64,000 nucleotides of DNA from Massilia aurea (GTDB lineage Bacteria; Pseudomonadota; Gammaproteobacteria; Burkholderiales; Burkholderiaceae_D), in the NCBI RefSeq assembly GCF_014200505.1, contig NZ_JACHBX010000001.1, forward strand, positions 496,001 to 560,000, read 5' to 3'. This document shows, one piece after another, positions 25,393 to 34,982 of this stretch; position 1 is the first letter of the stretch, and every line of letters starts with the position of its first letter. Below the pieces are notes generated by a model. The model was not told where the DNA came from. It searched no databases and saw nothing but the letters and a program-made list of their open reading frames with translations. Made by a program: the position numbers and the translations under genes.

Positions 25393-26154
25393 TCACATCT
25401 GCTTGAACAGGTGCAAAAAACTGCGGCTGACTTCGAGCTTTTCGGGCCGACCCTTGACCATCACCAGATGGCGGCCACGGATATCGCGCGTCACGCCTTC
25501 GATGGCATTGACGTTGACCAGCGTCGCGCGGTGGATTTGCCAGAACAGCGACGGATCGAGCTCATCGGCCAGGTCACGCACCGGCTTGCGGATCAGCGCC
25601 TCGAAGCCGCTCGTCTGCACGCTGGTGTATTTTTCGTCCGAGCGAAAGAACAGGATATCTTCGACGGGAATCATGCGCAGGTCCTGGCCGATGCTGGCCT
25701 GGATCCATTGCAGATGCTTCGGCTTGGGCGAGGCGATCTTTTCGGCCAGCTGGCTCAGCATGGCGCTGACGCTGTCGTTCACATTGGCTGGCGGCCGCTC
25801 GAGACGCTCTTTCAGGCGGTCGACCGTCACCCGCAAGCGGTCCGGCTCGGTCGGCTTGAGCACGTAGTCGATGGCGCCGCGTTCGAACGCTTCCACCGCG
25901 TACTGGTCGTAGGCCGTGACGAACACGACCAGGCTCCTGTCGCCAATGTCGCGCGCCGCTTCCATGCCGGTCTTGCCTGGCATGCGGATGTCCAGAAACG
26001 TCAGGTCGGGCTTGAGTTCGCCCACCAGCTGGACTGCCTCGTCACCATTTTTCGCTTCGCCGACGATCTGCAGTTCGGGCCAGGCGTCCTGCAGGCGCAT
26101 GCGCAGCTGGTCGCGCATCAGTCTTTCGTCATCGGCAATGATTGCGGTGGGCAT
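25393..26154 (-). CDS. LytTR-family response regulator
   Basis: 253-aa response regulator: receiver domain with phospho-acceptor Asp55 in LTFLDIRMPGKTG and the Lys of VLKPTEPDR, joined to a C-terminal LytTR DNA-binding domain (MIPVEDILFFRSDEKYTSVQT, then FWQIHRATLVNVNAIEGV). It is encoded 104 bases after a LytS-type kinase on the same strand, which is almost certainly its partner. Targets are unknown. Confidence 0.92.
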   Translation of the reverse strand: MPTAIIADDERLMRDQLRMRLQDAWPELQIVGEAKNGDEAVQLVGELKPDLTFLDIRMPGKTGMEAARDIGDRSLVVFVTAYDQYAVEAFERGAIDYVLKPTEPDRLRVTVDRLKERLERPPANVNDSVSAMLSQLAEKIASPKPKHLQWIQASIGQDLRMIPVEDILFFRSDEKYTSVQTSGFEALIRKPVRDLADELDPSLFWQIHRATLVNVNAIEGVTRDIRGRHLVMVKGRPEKLEVSRSFLHLFKQM

Positions 26155-26258
26155 GGTGGTCTCTTGAGCGTGTTGTTATGAAAATATGATTGAATGATTA
26201 TTCAATGAAACTGATTTACAGGCAAGCGATCAATCGCCGCTGCCCGCCCGCCAGCTGA

Positions 26259-27572
26259 TTACTTGGACAACTGGTACGGCACTTCGATCGTCGCGATCAC
26301 GCCGGTCGGGCTGTTGGCGCCGATGTGCAGCCAGCCGGCCTCGCCATGCAGCAGCTTCAGGCGTTCGCGGATCGTCTGCAGGCCCAGCCCGGTGCCGTCG
26401 CTCGGCATCACGCCAAAGCCCACGCCGTCGTCGGCCACGGTCACGCGCAGGCGGCTGTCGACGACCTCGGCAACGATGTTCAGTGTGCCGCCTTCGGGTT
26501 TGCATTCCAGCCCGTGCTTGATGGCATTTTCGACCATCGACTGCAGCATCATCGGCGGGAAGGCCGCGCTGCGCAGGCCGTCCGGCACGCGCAGGTTGAC
26601 GCTCAAGCGTTCTTCCATCCGCATCTTGAGAAGGTCCAGGTAGGCATTGACCATGTCGACTTCACGCCCAAGGCCCGTCACGACGGCGTTGTCGCGCATC
26701 TGAGGCAGCACCGCGCGCAGATACTGGATCAGGCTGCGCTGCATGGCCGACGCGCGTGGCGGGTCGACGCGGATCAGGTGCTCGACCGACGCCAGCGTGT
26801 TGAATAAAAAGTGCGGCTCGACCTGCGCCTGCATCATCTGCATTTTGGTTTCCATCAGCTGGCGCTGCATCGCTTCGCGCTCGGCGGCCGCGTTGGCCAC
26901 CTGGGCTTCGGCATCGGCGCGCTTCTTGCCGCCGACCAGCGCCTTGGTCCCGAACAGCGCCAGCAGCAACAGCACGACAAAGTTCATGAACCAGGTGGAG
27001 GCCTGCTTGTGATAGCGCGACACTTTTTGCTCGGCGGCGTCTTCGACGGCGGCCTCGATGGCGTTCGACAATTCTTCGCCGATTTGCGGCGGCAGTTCGA
27101 TGTGGACGGAGTCACTATTCGGCGAAATGTTCACGGCGCCAGCGGTCGAGGAGGGCGCCGTCGCCGTCACTGGCGGGCCCGGTGGTGCATCGGGCGTGTC
27201 AGGCACCGCGGGCACCTCGGGCGTTTCCGGTGTCGTCGCCGGTGCTGTGTCTGCCGCGCGGGGCCGGGTGCGGGGATTGAAGCGGATGCCGCTCTCGTCG
27301 ATCAGGATGCTGGCGTCGCTGCGGCGGCCGGATTCGCGCTCGGCGCGGGCGATTTCTTCTTCGGCCGGGCCGTTGAACAGTTCCTCCTGCAGGATGCCGG
27401 CAGCGGTCAGCGTCAGGCCGGCAAAAAGAAGAAACTTCCACCATGACAGCTGGGTGACCCAGGTCGCCACGCCGTCGAAGGCGCGGTAGAGCCAGGACAG
27501 GGTGCCGGCCAGATGGTGCTGTGTCGTGCTGCGTGCTTGCATGGCGTCGTCGATCGTCGGAGGATGTTGCAT
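26259..27572 (-). CDS. LytS/YehU-type membrane histidine kinase
   Basis: About 437-aa membrane sensor kinase partnered with the downstream LytTR regulator. One membrane helix (about 44-62, WWKFLLFAGLTLTAAGIL) and a second (about 198-215, FMNFVVLLLLALFGTKAL) enclose a probable periplasmic segment with a Pro/Thr-rich linker. The cytoplasmic part has the His_kinase domain (QAQVEPHFLFNTLASVEHL) and HATPase (MVENAIKHGL, GTGLGLQTIRERL). Starts at 27656, 27572 and 27542 are possible; none has a strong ribosome binding site. Confidence 0.87.
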   Translation of the reverse strand: MQHPPTIDDAMQARSTTQHHLAGTLSWLYRAFDGVATWVTQLSWWKFLLFAGLTLTAAGILQEELFNGPAEEEIARAERESGRRSDASILIDESGIRFNPRTRPRAADTAPATTPETPEVPAVPDTPDAPPGPPVTATAPSSTAGAVNISPNSDSVHIELPPQIGEELSNAIEAAVEDAAEQKVSRYHKQASTWFMNFVVLLLLALFGTKALVGGKKRADAEAQVANAAAEREAMQRQLMETKMQMMQAQVEPHFLFNTLASVEHLIRVDPPRASAMQRSLIQYLRAVLPQMRDNAVVTGLGREVDMVNAYLDLLKMRMEERLSVNLRVPDGLRSAAFPPMMLQSMVENAIKHGLECKPEGGTLNIVAEVVDSRLRVTVADDGVGFGVMPSDGTGLGLQTIRERLKLLHGEAGWLHIGANSPTGVIATIEVPYQLSK

Positions 27573-27713
27573 CGGCCCAAAGCGGCGGCCGTTGGAATGA
27601 TGCAACTTTAACGCGCCGGGCGCGTCAGGGCCAGTTTCCTGCGACAGCCTGCACAAATCGGGGAATGGACGGGGTGGGTGTTACGATTCGTTTAATTGGC
27701 CACACTGATTGCC

Positions 27714-27813
27714 GTAGGGTGGACGGCTATGCCGTCCACGCGTTCGACTCAAGTTGGATGTGTGGCGCAATCACGTTCGTTGAACGCGTGGACGGGGAAC
27801 CCGTCCACCCTAC
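27714..27813. repeat. REP-like inverted pair, family A copy 3
   Basis: Units gtagggtggacgg / ccgtccacgcgttc (27714-27748) and gttgaacgcgtggacggg / cccgtccaccctac (27780-27813), same order as copy 1. The stop codon of the GGDEF-EAL gene (27810-27812) falls within the outermost bases of the element. Confidence 0.8.
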
Positions 27814-30173
27814 AACGCATGTTGGCGGTCCTTGAGGAAAGCGCGCGCGGCGGCGGCCGACAATGGCGCGCTGAACCATTGCCCCTGCATCTGGTCGCAG
27901 CCGTGGCTGCGCAAAAAGTCGACCTGCGCCTCGGTTTCCACCGCCTCGCCCACCACGGTGATGTCGAGGTTGTGGCCGATATCGATCAGGGTCCGGGCGA
28001 GCGCGCCGTTGCGGCCGTGGTCGGCGATGTCGTGTACGGCCTTGCGTGACAGTTTCACCTGGCGCACCGATAACTGCTGCAGGAACGCGAGATCGGACAT
28101 GCCTTGCCCGAACTGGTCGACCGACAGCATTGCGCCTGTCGCGCGCAGTTGCACCGAGAGGTCGCGCCCCAGGCCCGGGTTGCGGATCAGGTCAGCTTCG
28201 GGGATTTCGATTTCGAGGCTCCCGGGCGGTAACCCGGCCTCTTGCATGCGGCGGGCGATGCCGGCGATGAAATCGGGCCGGCTGTATTCGCGGTGCGTCA
28301 CGTTCACGGCCACCGGCAAGCCGGCGTAACCGGCGCTGCGCAGGTCGCGTGCGAAGGCGCAGGCCTGGTCCAGCACCCAGCCGCCGATCTCGACGATTTG
28401 GCCGCTTTCTTCGGCTTCGGCCAGGAAGGACGCCGGCAGCATCACGCCATGCTCGGGATGGCGCCAGCGCAGCAGGGCCTCGAACCCCCGCACCTTGCCG
28501 CTGCGCGCTTCCATCCGGGGCTGGAACAGCAAAAATAACTGATCGTCGTCGAGCGCGCTGCGCATGCTGTTGGCCAGTGCGGCGCGCGCTTCGCTGACGT
28601 CGTGCATTTCGCGGGAATGAAAATGCACGCCGCCGCCATGGCGCTTGGCCCGGTGCATTGCCATGTCGGCAGCGCGGATCAGGTCGGCCGATGTCGCGCC
28701 ATCGTGCGGGTAGGCCGCCACGCCCAGGCTCGCGCCCACGTCGATGTCGTTGCCGCCAAACGAGACCGGCATGATCAATGCGCGGCGCAAGCGTTCGACC
28801 ATACGCAGCGTGAAGCGCAAGGTCGGCTGGTCGACCAGTACCAGGACGAATTCATCGCCCGCCATGCGCGCCACCGTGTCGCTGTCGCGCACGGCCGCCT
28901 GCAGGCGCCGCGCGACGACCTTCAGCACGGCGTCACCGGCATCGTGGCCAAACGTGTCGTTGATCGCCTTGAAACCGTCCAGGTCGATCAGCACCGTGGC
29001 CACCAGCGTCTGGTGACGCTGGGCCAGGTGCAGGGCATGGTCGAGCCGGTCCCGCAACAGCGTGCGGCTGGCAAGGCCCGTCAGGCTGTCATGGTTGACG
29101 TCGGTCTCGACATGTTCGGCGCGCTGCTTGCTGGCCGTGACGTCGTTGATGATGCCGATAAAATGCGTGACCTTGCCATTGTCGTCGTGCACGGGCGTGA
29201 TGTGCAGGTCGTTCCAGAACAGTTCGCCATTCTTGCGCAGGTTACGCAGCACGACGTGCACCGAGCGATGCTCGCGCAGCGCCCGCCGCATGCGGCTGCG
29301 CTCGTCGGCGTCCAGGCCAGGCGCCGTCATGAAGCGCGAATCGCGCCCGATGACTTCTTCGGCGCTGTAGCCGGTGATGCGCTCGAACGCCGGGTTGACG
29401 TACTCGATCAGATGGTCGGGCCCCGTATCATGGGCGATGATCACGCCATTGCGCGCGGCATTGAGCGCGCGCCGGTACAGGGCGAGCTGGCGCTCGCGTG
29501 CGCGCTGGCGGGAAATGTCGATGCCCATGCCGAAGATGTACTGGCCGCCATTGCAATCGATGCGCGCGCCACGCAGCAGCATGGGCGTTTCGCGGCCACT
29601 GCGCGAAACGTAGTCGGTTTCCAGGGCGATCTCGGTGTTGTTGTCGAACATGGCCTCGACCTGCCTGAGCGCGCCGGGCCGATCGCGCGGGTCGAGCATG
29701 GCGATGCCGTTGGCGGCGGCGATCTCGTCCGGCATCATCTCGCATAGCCGCTCGAGATTATGGTTCCATAGCAGGACGCGGCCTTCGCGGTTCATGATGT
29801 AGAAGGTGCCCGGCAGCAGGTCGACGACGGCGGACAGTGGTGTCGCGCCAAGCCGCTCGCCTTCGGATAAGCCAATCACGGCTGGGGTAATCGTGATGCT
29901 GTAGCCGAGCGGGGCGCCGTCGCGGCCAGTCTGCAACATGAGGTGGAGGCTGGCAGGGCGGGGGCCGGCACTGGTCGCCAATGTGGTCTGGCTCTGGGCG
30001 GCGCCTTGCAACACTGTCCAGCTGGCGCCGTCAAGCAGGCTGGCGACCGACTGGCCGATGACATCGGCTGCAGCAGGGCCGAACAGCGCGGCGCACGCCG
30101 GGTTCCAACTGGTGATGGTGCCCGCTTGATCAGCCAGGAAACTGACCTGCTCGGCAGGGGCAAACGTTGACAT
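27810..30173 (-). CDS. PAS-GGDEF-EAL protein, EAL likely inactive
   Basis: 787-aa soluble c-di-GMP signalling protein: three PAS-like domains (about 8-100, 110-225 and 235-350), GGDEF (about 360-520) and EAL (about 535-780). The diguanylate cyclase signature is intact as AGDEF (438-442). In the EAL domain Glu565 (EAL), Asn624 and Glu656 are kept, but the DDFG motif reads Asp686-Gln687-Phe-Gly and the K-x-D motif reads Lys707-Leu-Ser, so phosphodiesterase activity is doubtful. The start at 30173 follows AGAGAGG; an upstream ATG at 30194 is less supported. Confidence 0.88.
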   Translation of the reverse strand: MSTFAPAEQVSFLADQAGTITSWNPACAALFGPAAADVIGQSVASLLDGASWTVLQGAAQSQTTLATSAGPRPASLHLMLQTGRDGAPLGYSITITPAVIGLSEGERLGATPLSAVVDLLPGTFYIMNREGRVLLWNHNLERLCEMMPDEIAAANGIAMLDPRDRPGALRQVEAMFDNNTEIALETDYVSRSGRETPMLLRGARIDCNGGQYIFGMGIDISRQRARERQLALYRRALNAARNGVIIAHDTGPDHLIEYVNPAFERITGYSAEEVIGRDSRFMTAPGLDADERSRMRRALREHRSVHVVLRNLRKNGELFWNDLHITPVHDDNGKVTHFIGIINDVTASKQRAEHVETDVNHDSLTGLASRTLLRDRLDHALHLAQRHQTLVATVLIDLDGFKAINDTFGHDAGDAVLKVVARRLQAAVRDSDTVARMAGDEFVLVLVDQPTLRFTLRMVERLRRALIMPVSFGGNDIDVGASLGVAAYPHDGATSADLIRAADMAMHRAKRHGGGVHFHSREMHDVSEARAALANSMRSALDDDQLFLLFQPRMEARSGKVRGFEALLRWRHPEHGVMLPASFLAEAEESGQIVEIGGWVLDQACAFARDLRSAGYAGLPVAVNVTHREYSRPDFIAGIARRMQEAGLPPGSLEIEIPEADLIRNPGLGRDLSVQLRATGAMLSVDQFGQGMSDLAFLQQLSVRQVKLSRKAVHDIADHGRNGALARTLIDIGHNLDITVVGEAVETEAQVDFLRSHGCDQMQGQWFSAPLSAAAARAFLKDRQHAL

Positions 30174-30304
30174 GTCGGGCCGCCTCTCTCGCATCGCGTC
30201 GCGTTGGTTGCGCGCATGCTTTCAGCTTATACCCGTTCAACATCGTTGTCGCGCGCCGCGCTTGAGACGTGCGCGGGTGTGCATCAGATTCCTGCGTCAG
30301 ACGC

Positions 30305-31162
30305 TCAGGTCAGGCGCTGCGGATGGCTGTAGACGACGTGGCGACCGGCGCGCACGAAGCCGGCCAGCGTCACGCCGGCAGCATCGGCCAGGCGCACGGC
30401 CATGGCCGTCGGCGCCGAAATGGCCGCCAGTACGGCGATCCCGGCGCGCGCGGTCTTTTGCACCATCTCGAAACTGGCGCGGCTGGTCACGACAACGAAG
30501 CCGCTGTCGGCCGGTACGCCATCGTGCGCCACCGCGCCGATCAGTTTGTCGAGTGCATTGTGGCGGCCGACGTCTTCGCGCACTGTGCGCAGCACGCCAT
30601 CGCGGTCGGCCCAGCCCGCCGCGTGCACGGCGCCGGTCGCCAGGTGCAGGTGCTGGAGCGCCGCCATCGCGGCCATCGCGCGGTGCAGCGCATCGGGCGC
30701 GAATTGCGCCGTCACGCCGTGCGCACCGCCGTCGCGTGCATCGATCAGGCCCGTTTCGCGCTCGAACCAGGCCAGGCTGTCGACGCCGCACAGGCCGCAG
30801 CCGGTCTTGCCGGTGCGTGCACGCCGCGTTTCCTTCAGGCGCGCCATGGCGCCGGGGGCAATCTCCATCGCCAGCGTGATGCCGTGCGAACCTGTCTCGA
30901 TGGCAATGTCGCGGATATCCGCCGCCTGGCGCACAATGCGCTCGGACAGCGAAAAGCCCAGTGCGAAGTCTTCCAGGTCTTGCGGCGAAGCCAGCATGAC
31001 GGCGTGGCTGATGCCGTTGTAGACGAGCGCCACCGGCACTTCCTCGGCCAGCACCTCAGCCAGCGCCTCGCTCGCGCCGGCTTGCCAGCAGGCCGCCGGT
31101 ACGCTACTGGCTACCGGATAATCCGGCCCGCCGTCACCGGGGAAGGACGTGCGCGCGTTCAT
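30305..31162 (-). CDS. fdhD: Formate dehydrogenase accessory sulfurtransferase FdhD
   Basis: 285-aa sulfurtransferase that transfers sulfur to the molybdenum cofactor for formate dehydrogenase-type enzymes. The conserved Cys pair is in KTGCGLCGVDSL. Further signatures: EVPVALVYNGISHAVMLASP near the start and EDVGRHNALDKLIG later. The ATG at 31162 overlaps the stop of the molybdopterin oxidoreductase gene (ATGA); the longer in-frame extension lies inside that gene. Co-transcription with its client enzyme is the usual arrangement. Confidence 0.93.
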   Translation of the reverse strand: MNARTSFPGDGGPDYPVASSVPAACWQAGASEALAEVLAEEVPVALVYNGISHAVMLASPQDLEDFALGFSLSERIVRQAADIRDIAIETGSHGITLAMEIAPGAMARLKETRRARTGKTGCGLCGVDSLAWFERETGLIDARDGGAHGVTAQFAPDALHRAMAAMAALQHLHLATGAVHAAGWADRDGVLRTVREDVGRHNALDKLIGAVAHDGVPADSGFVVVTSRASFEMVQKTARAGIAVLAAISAPTAMAVRLADAAGVTLAGFVRAGRHVVYSHPQRLT

Positions 31163-33498
31163 GCCACGCTCGGTGCCGCGCTGGTTGCCGCGCTCGTTGC
31201 CACTGAGTGACTGCGCTCGAGCAGCACATCGATGGCCTTCGCTGCCGGCACCTTGCTTTCCTTCGCGTGGTGCCACAGCGGAATCAGCGGATTGCATTCC
31301 GGGTAATAACCGGCGATGCAGCCGGACGGCACATCGTAGGGCACGATCTGCAAGCCTTCGACGCGGCGATTCACGCCATCGTCCGCATGCGTACGCAGCG
31401 CCACGACGTCGCCTTTGCCCAGGCCATAGCGTTCCATGTCGGCCGCGTTCATGAACAGCACCATGCGGCTGCCGTGCACACCGCGGAAGCGGTCGTCATT
31501 GCTGTAGATGGTCGTATTGAACTGGCCGTCGCTGCGGATCGTAAACAGGCGCAGGATGTCGGGGCCGCCCGGCATGTTCGGGTTGCCCGGCAGTTCTTCG
31601 GGCACCGTGAATTCGGCCTTGCCGCTCTCGGTCTTCCAGATGCGCTCGGCAGCGGCCAATGGCTTGCGGTAGCCGCCCGGCGTCCACATGCGCTCGTTCA
31701 GATCCTTGAAGATCTCGGGGAAAGTCACGCCCATCGCCTTGCGGATGACGCGGTAGTCGGCCACCCAGGCATCCCAGTTGACGTTGGGGTTGGGCGCCAG
31801 CGTCGCCTTGGCGATGCCGGCCACGATCGCCGGTTCGGACAGCAGGCCGGGCGCGGCTGGCTCGGTCATCCCGCGCGAGCCGTGCATGTGCGACGTGCTG
31901 TCTTCGACCGACACCGACTGGTCACCCGAGCCCTGGCGGTCAATCTCGATCCGGCCCAGGCATGGCAGCAGGTAAGCCGCCTTGCCGTGGATGACGTGGT
32001 TGCGGTTGAGCTTGGTAGCGATCTGCACCGTCAGCGGCAGCTCGCGCCAGGCCGCTTCCATCAGCACCGTTTCCGGCACGGCGCGCAGGAAATTGCCGCC
32101 CAGGCCAATGAAGCCTTGCAGGTCGCGCTTGATGATGGCTTCGCAGGCATCGACCGTCGTCAGACCCATGTCGCGCGGCGGCTCGAAGTTGAATTGTTCC
32201 TTGAGCTTGTCGAGCGGCGCCAGTTCGGGCTTTTCGGTGATGCCGACCGTGCGCTGACCCTGCACGTTCGAGTGGCCACGCACCGGGCAGATGCCGGCGC
32301 CCGGCTTGCCGATATTGCCGCGCAAGAGCAGCAGGTTGACCAGCATCGTCACGTTCTGCACGCCATTGCGGTGCTGGGTCAGGCCCATGCCGTACACGCC
32401 CAGCACCGCGCTTGACCTGGCATACACGCCCGCTGCTTCTTCGAGCGCCGCTTGCGACAGGCCCGCTTCGCGCTCGATGGCTTCCCATGAGCAGGCGCGC
32501 ACGGCCTGCTCGAAGTCGCTGAAACCGTTGGTGTGTTCCTGAATGAACGCGATGTCGATCACGCGCTGTTCACCGGCGGCCAGCGCCGCATCGTCAAGCG
32601 CGAAGATCGCCTTGCACATGCCCATGATGACGGCCGTGTCGCCACCCGGCTTGACCTGGTGATACTGGGTCGAAATCGCCGTTTCTTGCCTCGTCAGCAT
32701 TTCCAGCGGCGACTGGGGATTGGTGAAGCTCACCAAGCCACGCTCGCGTAGCGGGTTGAAGGTGATGATCGGCACGTCGCGCTTGCGCGCCTCTTGCAGC
32801 TGGTGCAGCATGCGCGGGCTGTTGACGCCCACATTCTGGCCGAAGAACAGGATGCAGTCGGTGTCCTCGAAGTCGCTCAGCTTGACCGTGCCCACGGCGA
32901 TGCCGATCGTCTTCTGCAGGCCGACCGATGTACTTTCGTGGCACATGTTCGAGCTGTCCGGCAGGTTGTTGTTGCCGTACATGCGCGCCAGCAGCTGGTA
33001 CATGTACGACGTTTCCAGCGAGGCGCGGCCCGATGCATAGAACACGACCTGCTTGGGGTCAAAACCGCGCAGCGCAGCACCGATCTCGTTGAAGGCCACG
33101 TCCCAGTCGACCGGCAGGTATTTGTCGCTGGCGGCGTCGTAGCGCAGCGGCGTGGTCAGGCGGCCGTGGTCTTCCAGTTGATGGTCGCTCCAGCCTTCAA
33201 GCTCGGTCAGCGTGTAGCGCTGGAAAAAGTCGGCGCCGATGGACTTGCTCGTGGTTTCCCACGCCGTGGCCTTGGCGCCGCTGGAACAGAACTCGAACGG
33301 GTGCGGATTGGCTGGCTTGGCCCAGGCGCAGCTGACGCAGGCGAAGCCATCGGTCTTGTTTTGCTTGAGCAGCAAGCCCGTGTCTTTGACGACGACGTTC
33401 TGGTCGGTCAGGATCGTGCTGACGTCACCGACCGAGCCCCAGCCACCGGCTGGCATCGTCGCTTTGGTAATACGGACCTGCTTTTTCTCTTCGCTCAT
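31159..33498 (-). CDS. YdeP-type molybdopterin oxidoreductase (FdhF-like)
   Basis: 779-aa cytosolic molybdopterin oxidoreductase of the YdeP/formate dehydrogenase alpha-like family. N-terminal Cys54, Cys57 and Cys71 (ACVSCAWAKP, FEFCSSGAKA) are the expected metal-cluster ligands; NMCHESTSVGL and the C-terminal cofactor-binding region follow. No signal peptide. The reaction is not proven: YdeP in E. coli is linked to acid resistance, and its relation to formate is by similarity. The C-terminus ends in a low-complexity Ala/Thr/Ser stretch. fdhD follows with a 4-base overlap. Confidence 0.87.
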   Translation of the reverse strand: MSEEKKQVRITKATMPAGGWGSVGDVSTILTDQNVVVKDTGLLLKQNKTDGFACVSCAWAKPANPHPFEFCSSGAKATAWETTSKSIGADFFQRYTLTELEGWSDHQLEDHGRLTTPLRYDAASDKYLPVDWDVAFNEIGAALRGFDPKQVVFYASGRASLETSYMYQLLARMYGNNNLPDSSNMCHESTSVGLQKTIGIAVGTVKLSDFEDTDCILFFGQNVGVNSPRMLHQLQEARKRDVPIITFNPLRERGLVSFTNPQSPLEMLTRQETAISTQYHQVKPGGDTAVIMGMCKAIFALDDAALAAGEQRVIDIAFIQEHTNGFSDFEQAVRACSWEAIEREAGLSQAALEEAAGVYARSSAVLGVYGMGLTQHRNGVQNVTMLVNLLLLRGNIGKPGAGICPVRGHSNVQGQRTVGITEKPELAPLDKLKEQFNFEPPRDMGLTTVDACEAIIKRDLQGFIGLGGNFLRAVPETVLMEAAWRELPLTVQIATKLNRNHVIHGKAAYLLPCLGRIEIDRQGSGDQSVSVEDSTSHMHGSRGMTEPAAPGLLSEPAIVAGIAKATLAPNPNVNWDAWVADYRVIRKAMGVTFPEIFKDLNERMWTPGGYRKPLAAAERIWKTESGKAEFTVPEELPGNPNMPGGPDILRLFTIRSDGQFNTTIYSNDDRFRGVHGSRMVLFMNAADMERYGLGKGDVVALRTHADDGVNRRVEGLQIVPYDVPSGCIAGYYPECNPLIPLWHHAKESKVPAAKAIDVLLERSHSVATSAATSAAPSVA

Positions 33499-33625
33499 TG
33501 CTCACTCCCGCTGATGGAATGGTTACCGTAACGTTCATGCAAGACGGCTTCGGTGCGCCTGCGCACATTCAGCGGCGATCACGGGGCAGGGGCGGGACAA
33601 GGCGGTTCATTCAGGCGTAAACGCA

Positions 33626-33661
33626 AAAACGTCATTCCCGTGCAGGCAGGAATGACGTTTT
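33626..33661 (-). terminator. Terminator of the nitronate monooxygenase-like gene
   Basis: Perfect 13-bp stem aaaacgtcattcc / ggaatgacgtttt with a 10-base loop, with a T-run following on the minus strand. It is 52 bases beyond the stop of the gene at 33714 and ahead of the next minus-strand gene. Confidence 0.85.
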
Positions 33662-33713
33662 AGTGGTTGCCGTGCGAAGCGGCAACAGCAACAGACGAGA
33701 TTACGTCGCGCGC

Positions 33714-34982
33714 TTACGCTGCGACGATCTCCTGCTTTTCCGGCAGGGCGATCTCGTTGTTGACGCTGAACTGGTAATCCTTGAACACGTGCTCGGCACT
33801 CAGTATCTGGTAATTGCCATCGGCCAGCAGATGCGACGTGTCCTTCAGGCGGTACGTGTAATGCCCGCACGTCCAGCAATTGAAGTTGCGCATGTGCGTG
33901 CACAGGCAGGTCTTGTCCATCACCGTGACTTTTTTCAGCTCCGGATGCGCCTGCACCTCGCGGTTGTAGGCATTGATGTACGAGCAGTTGCCGGTCGCAT
34001 CGAGCAGATAGCCGTACGATTCGCAGCCCGGGCGAATGCCAGAGCCAATGGCCGGCGTATTCTTGAGCATGCGCATCGGATAGCCGGTCGGCGAGATGCC
34101 GTTGACTTCGATGTCTTCTTCGCTGGCGCGGAAGTATTCCTGCTTGACGTCGTCCGGCAGGCCGCATTCGGTGGTCACGGTAAAGCGCGTGGCGACCTGG
34201 ACGGCGCCGGCGCCTTTTTCGAGGAAGCTGACGGCATCCGAACCGGTGAACACGCCACCGGCGGCGATCACCGGGATGCCAAGCTGCTCGGCCTTCACGA
34301 ACGCATGGATCTCGTCCATGATCATGTGCAGGTCGTATTGCTTCCAGTCATCCATGCCGAAGCCCAAGTGGCCACCGGCCAGCGGACCTTCGACGATGAT
34401 GAAGTCGGGCTTGCGGTCCAGGCGCGAGACTTTGCGCAGGAACAGTTGCAGCGCGCGCACGGACGACACGATGATGCCCAGGTGCGCATCACGGAAACGT
34501 GGGTGATCCTTGATCAGCTCGAACGAACCCAAGTGCAGGCCGGCCGACAGCGTGATGCCGTCGATGCCGCCATCCAGCGCCGACGCCAGGCGCACGCGCA
34601 GCGTTTCCTTGGGCGCGTTCATGGTCAGCTTTTCCATGCAGTTCACGTAGATCAGGCCATCGCCTTTCTTCGCTTCCATGGTCGAGCTGACATGACGGCG
34701 CGTGGCCTCGGCCAAGTGATCCAGATCGAACTGGACCACGGCCTTGTTCATGTTGTTGATGTTGAACTTGTAGGTCTTGGTTTTTTCCTTGACATACGTG
34801 GTGTCGAACTTGCGGTCGGACACGTCTTGCGACATTGCATCTGAGATATGGCCGATCCCGCCCAGGCGGGCTGCTTCCAGCGCCAGCTCGGACGTCGAAA
34901 TGTCCACACCCATTCCGCCGATCATGATGGGCACGTATTCCTTGTTGCCCATGCGCAGGCGGAAATCATCAACACGTTTCAT
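33714..34982 (-). CDS. Nitronate monooxygenase-like flavoprotein
   Basis: 422-aa TIM-barrel protein of the 2-nitropropane dioxygenase / FabK-like superfamily, FMN-dependent. Visible signatures are MIGGMGVDISTSELALEAARLG, IIVEGPLAGGHLG and IPVIAAGGVFTG with GAGAVQVATRF, the FMN phosphate-binding region. An unusual C-terminal extension is Cys-rich (KTCLCTHMRNFNCWTCG), suggesting a metal or cluster site; this places it in a subgroup whose substrate is not known to me. It is longer than typical nitronate monooxygenases (about 320-350 aa). Monocistronic with its own terminator. Confidence 0.8.
   Translation of the reverse strand: MKRVDDFRLRMGNKEYVPIMIGGMGVDISTSELALEAARLGGIGHISDAMSQDVSDRKFDTTYVKEKTKTYKFNINNMNKAVVQFDLDHLAEATRRHVSSTMEAKKGDGLIYVNCMEKLTMNAPKETLRVRLASALDGGIDGITLSAGLHLGSFELIKDHPRFRDAHLGIIVSSVRALQLFLRKVSRLDRKPDFIIVEGPLAGGHLGFGMDDWKQYDLHMIMDEIHAFVKAEQLGIPVIAAGGVFTGSDAVSFLEKGAGAVQVATRFTVTTECGLPDDVKQEYFRASEEDIEVNGISPTGYPMRMLKNTPAIGSGIRPGCESYGYLLDATGNCSYINAYNREVQAHPELKKVTVMDKTCLCTHMRNFNCWTCGHYTYRLKDTSHLLADGNYQILSAEHVFKDYQFSVNNEIALPEKQEIVAA

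Noticed and set aside
32533-33531. Plus-strand frames opposite the molybdopterin oxidoreductase
   Set aside because: Fully antisense to a gene with clear cofactor-binding motifs; composition typical of shadows.
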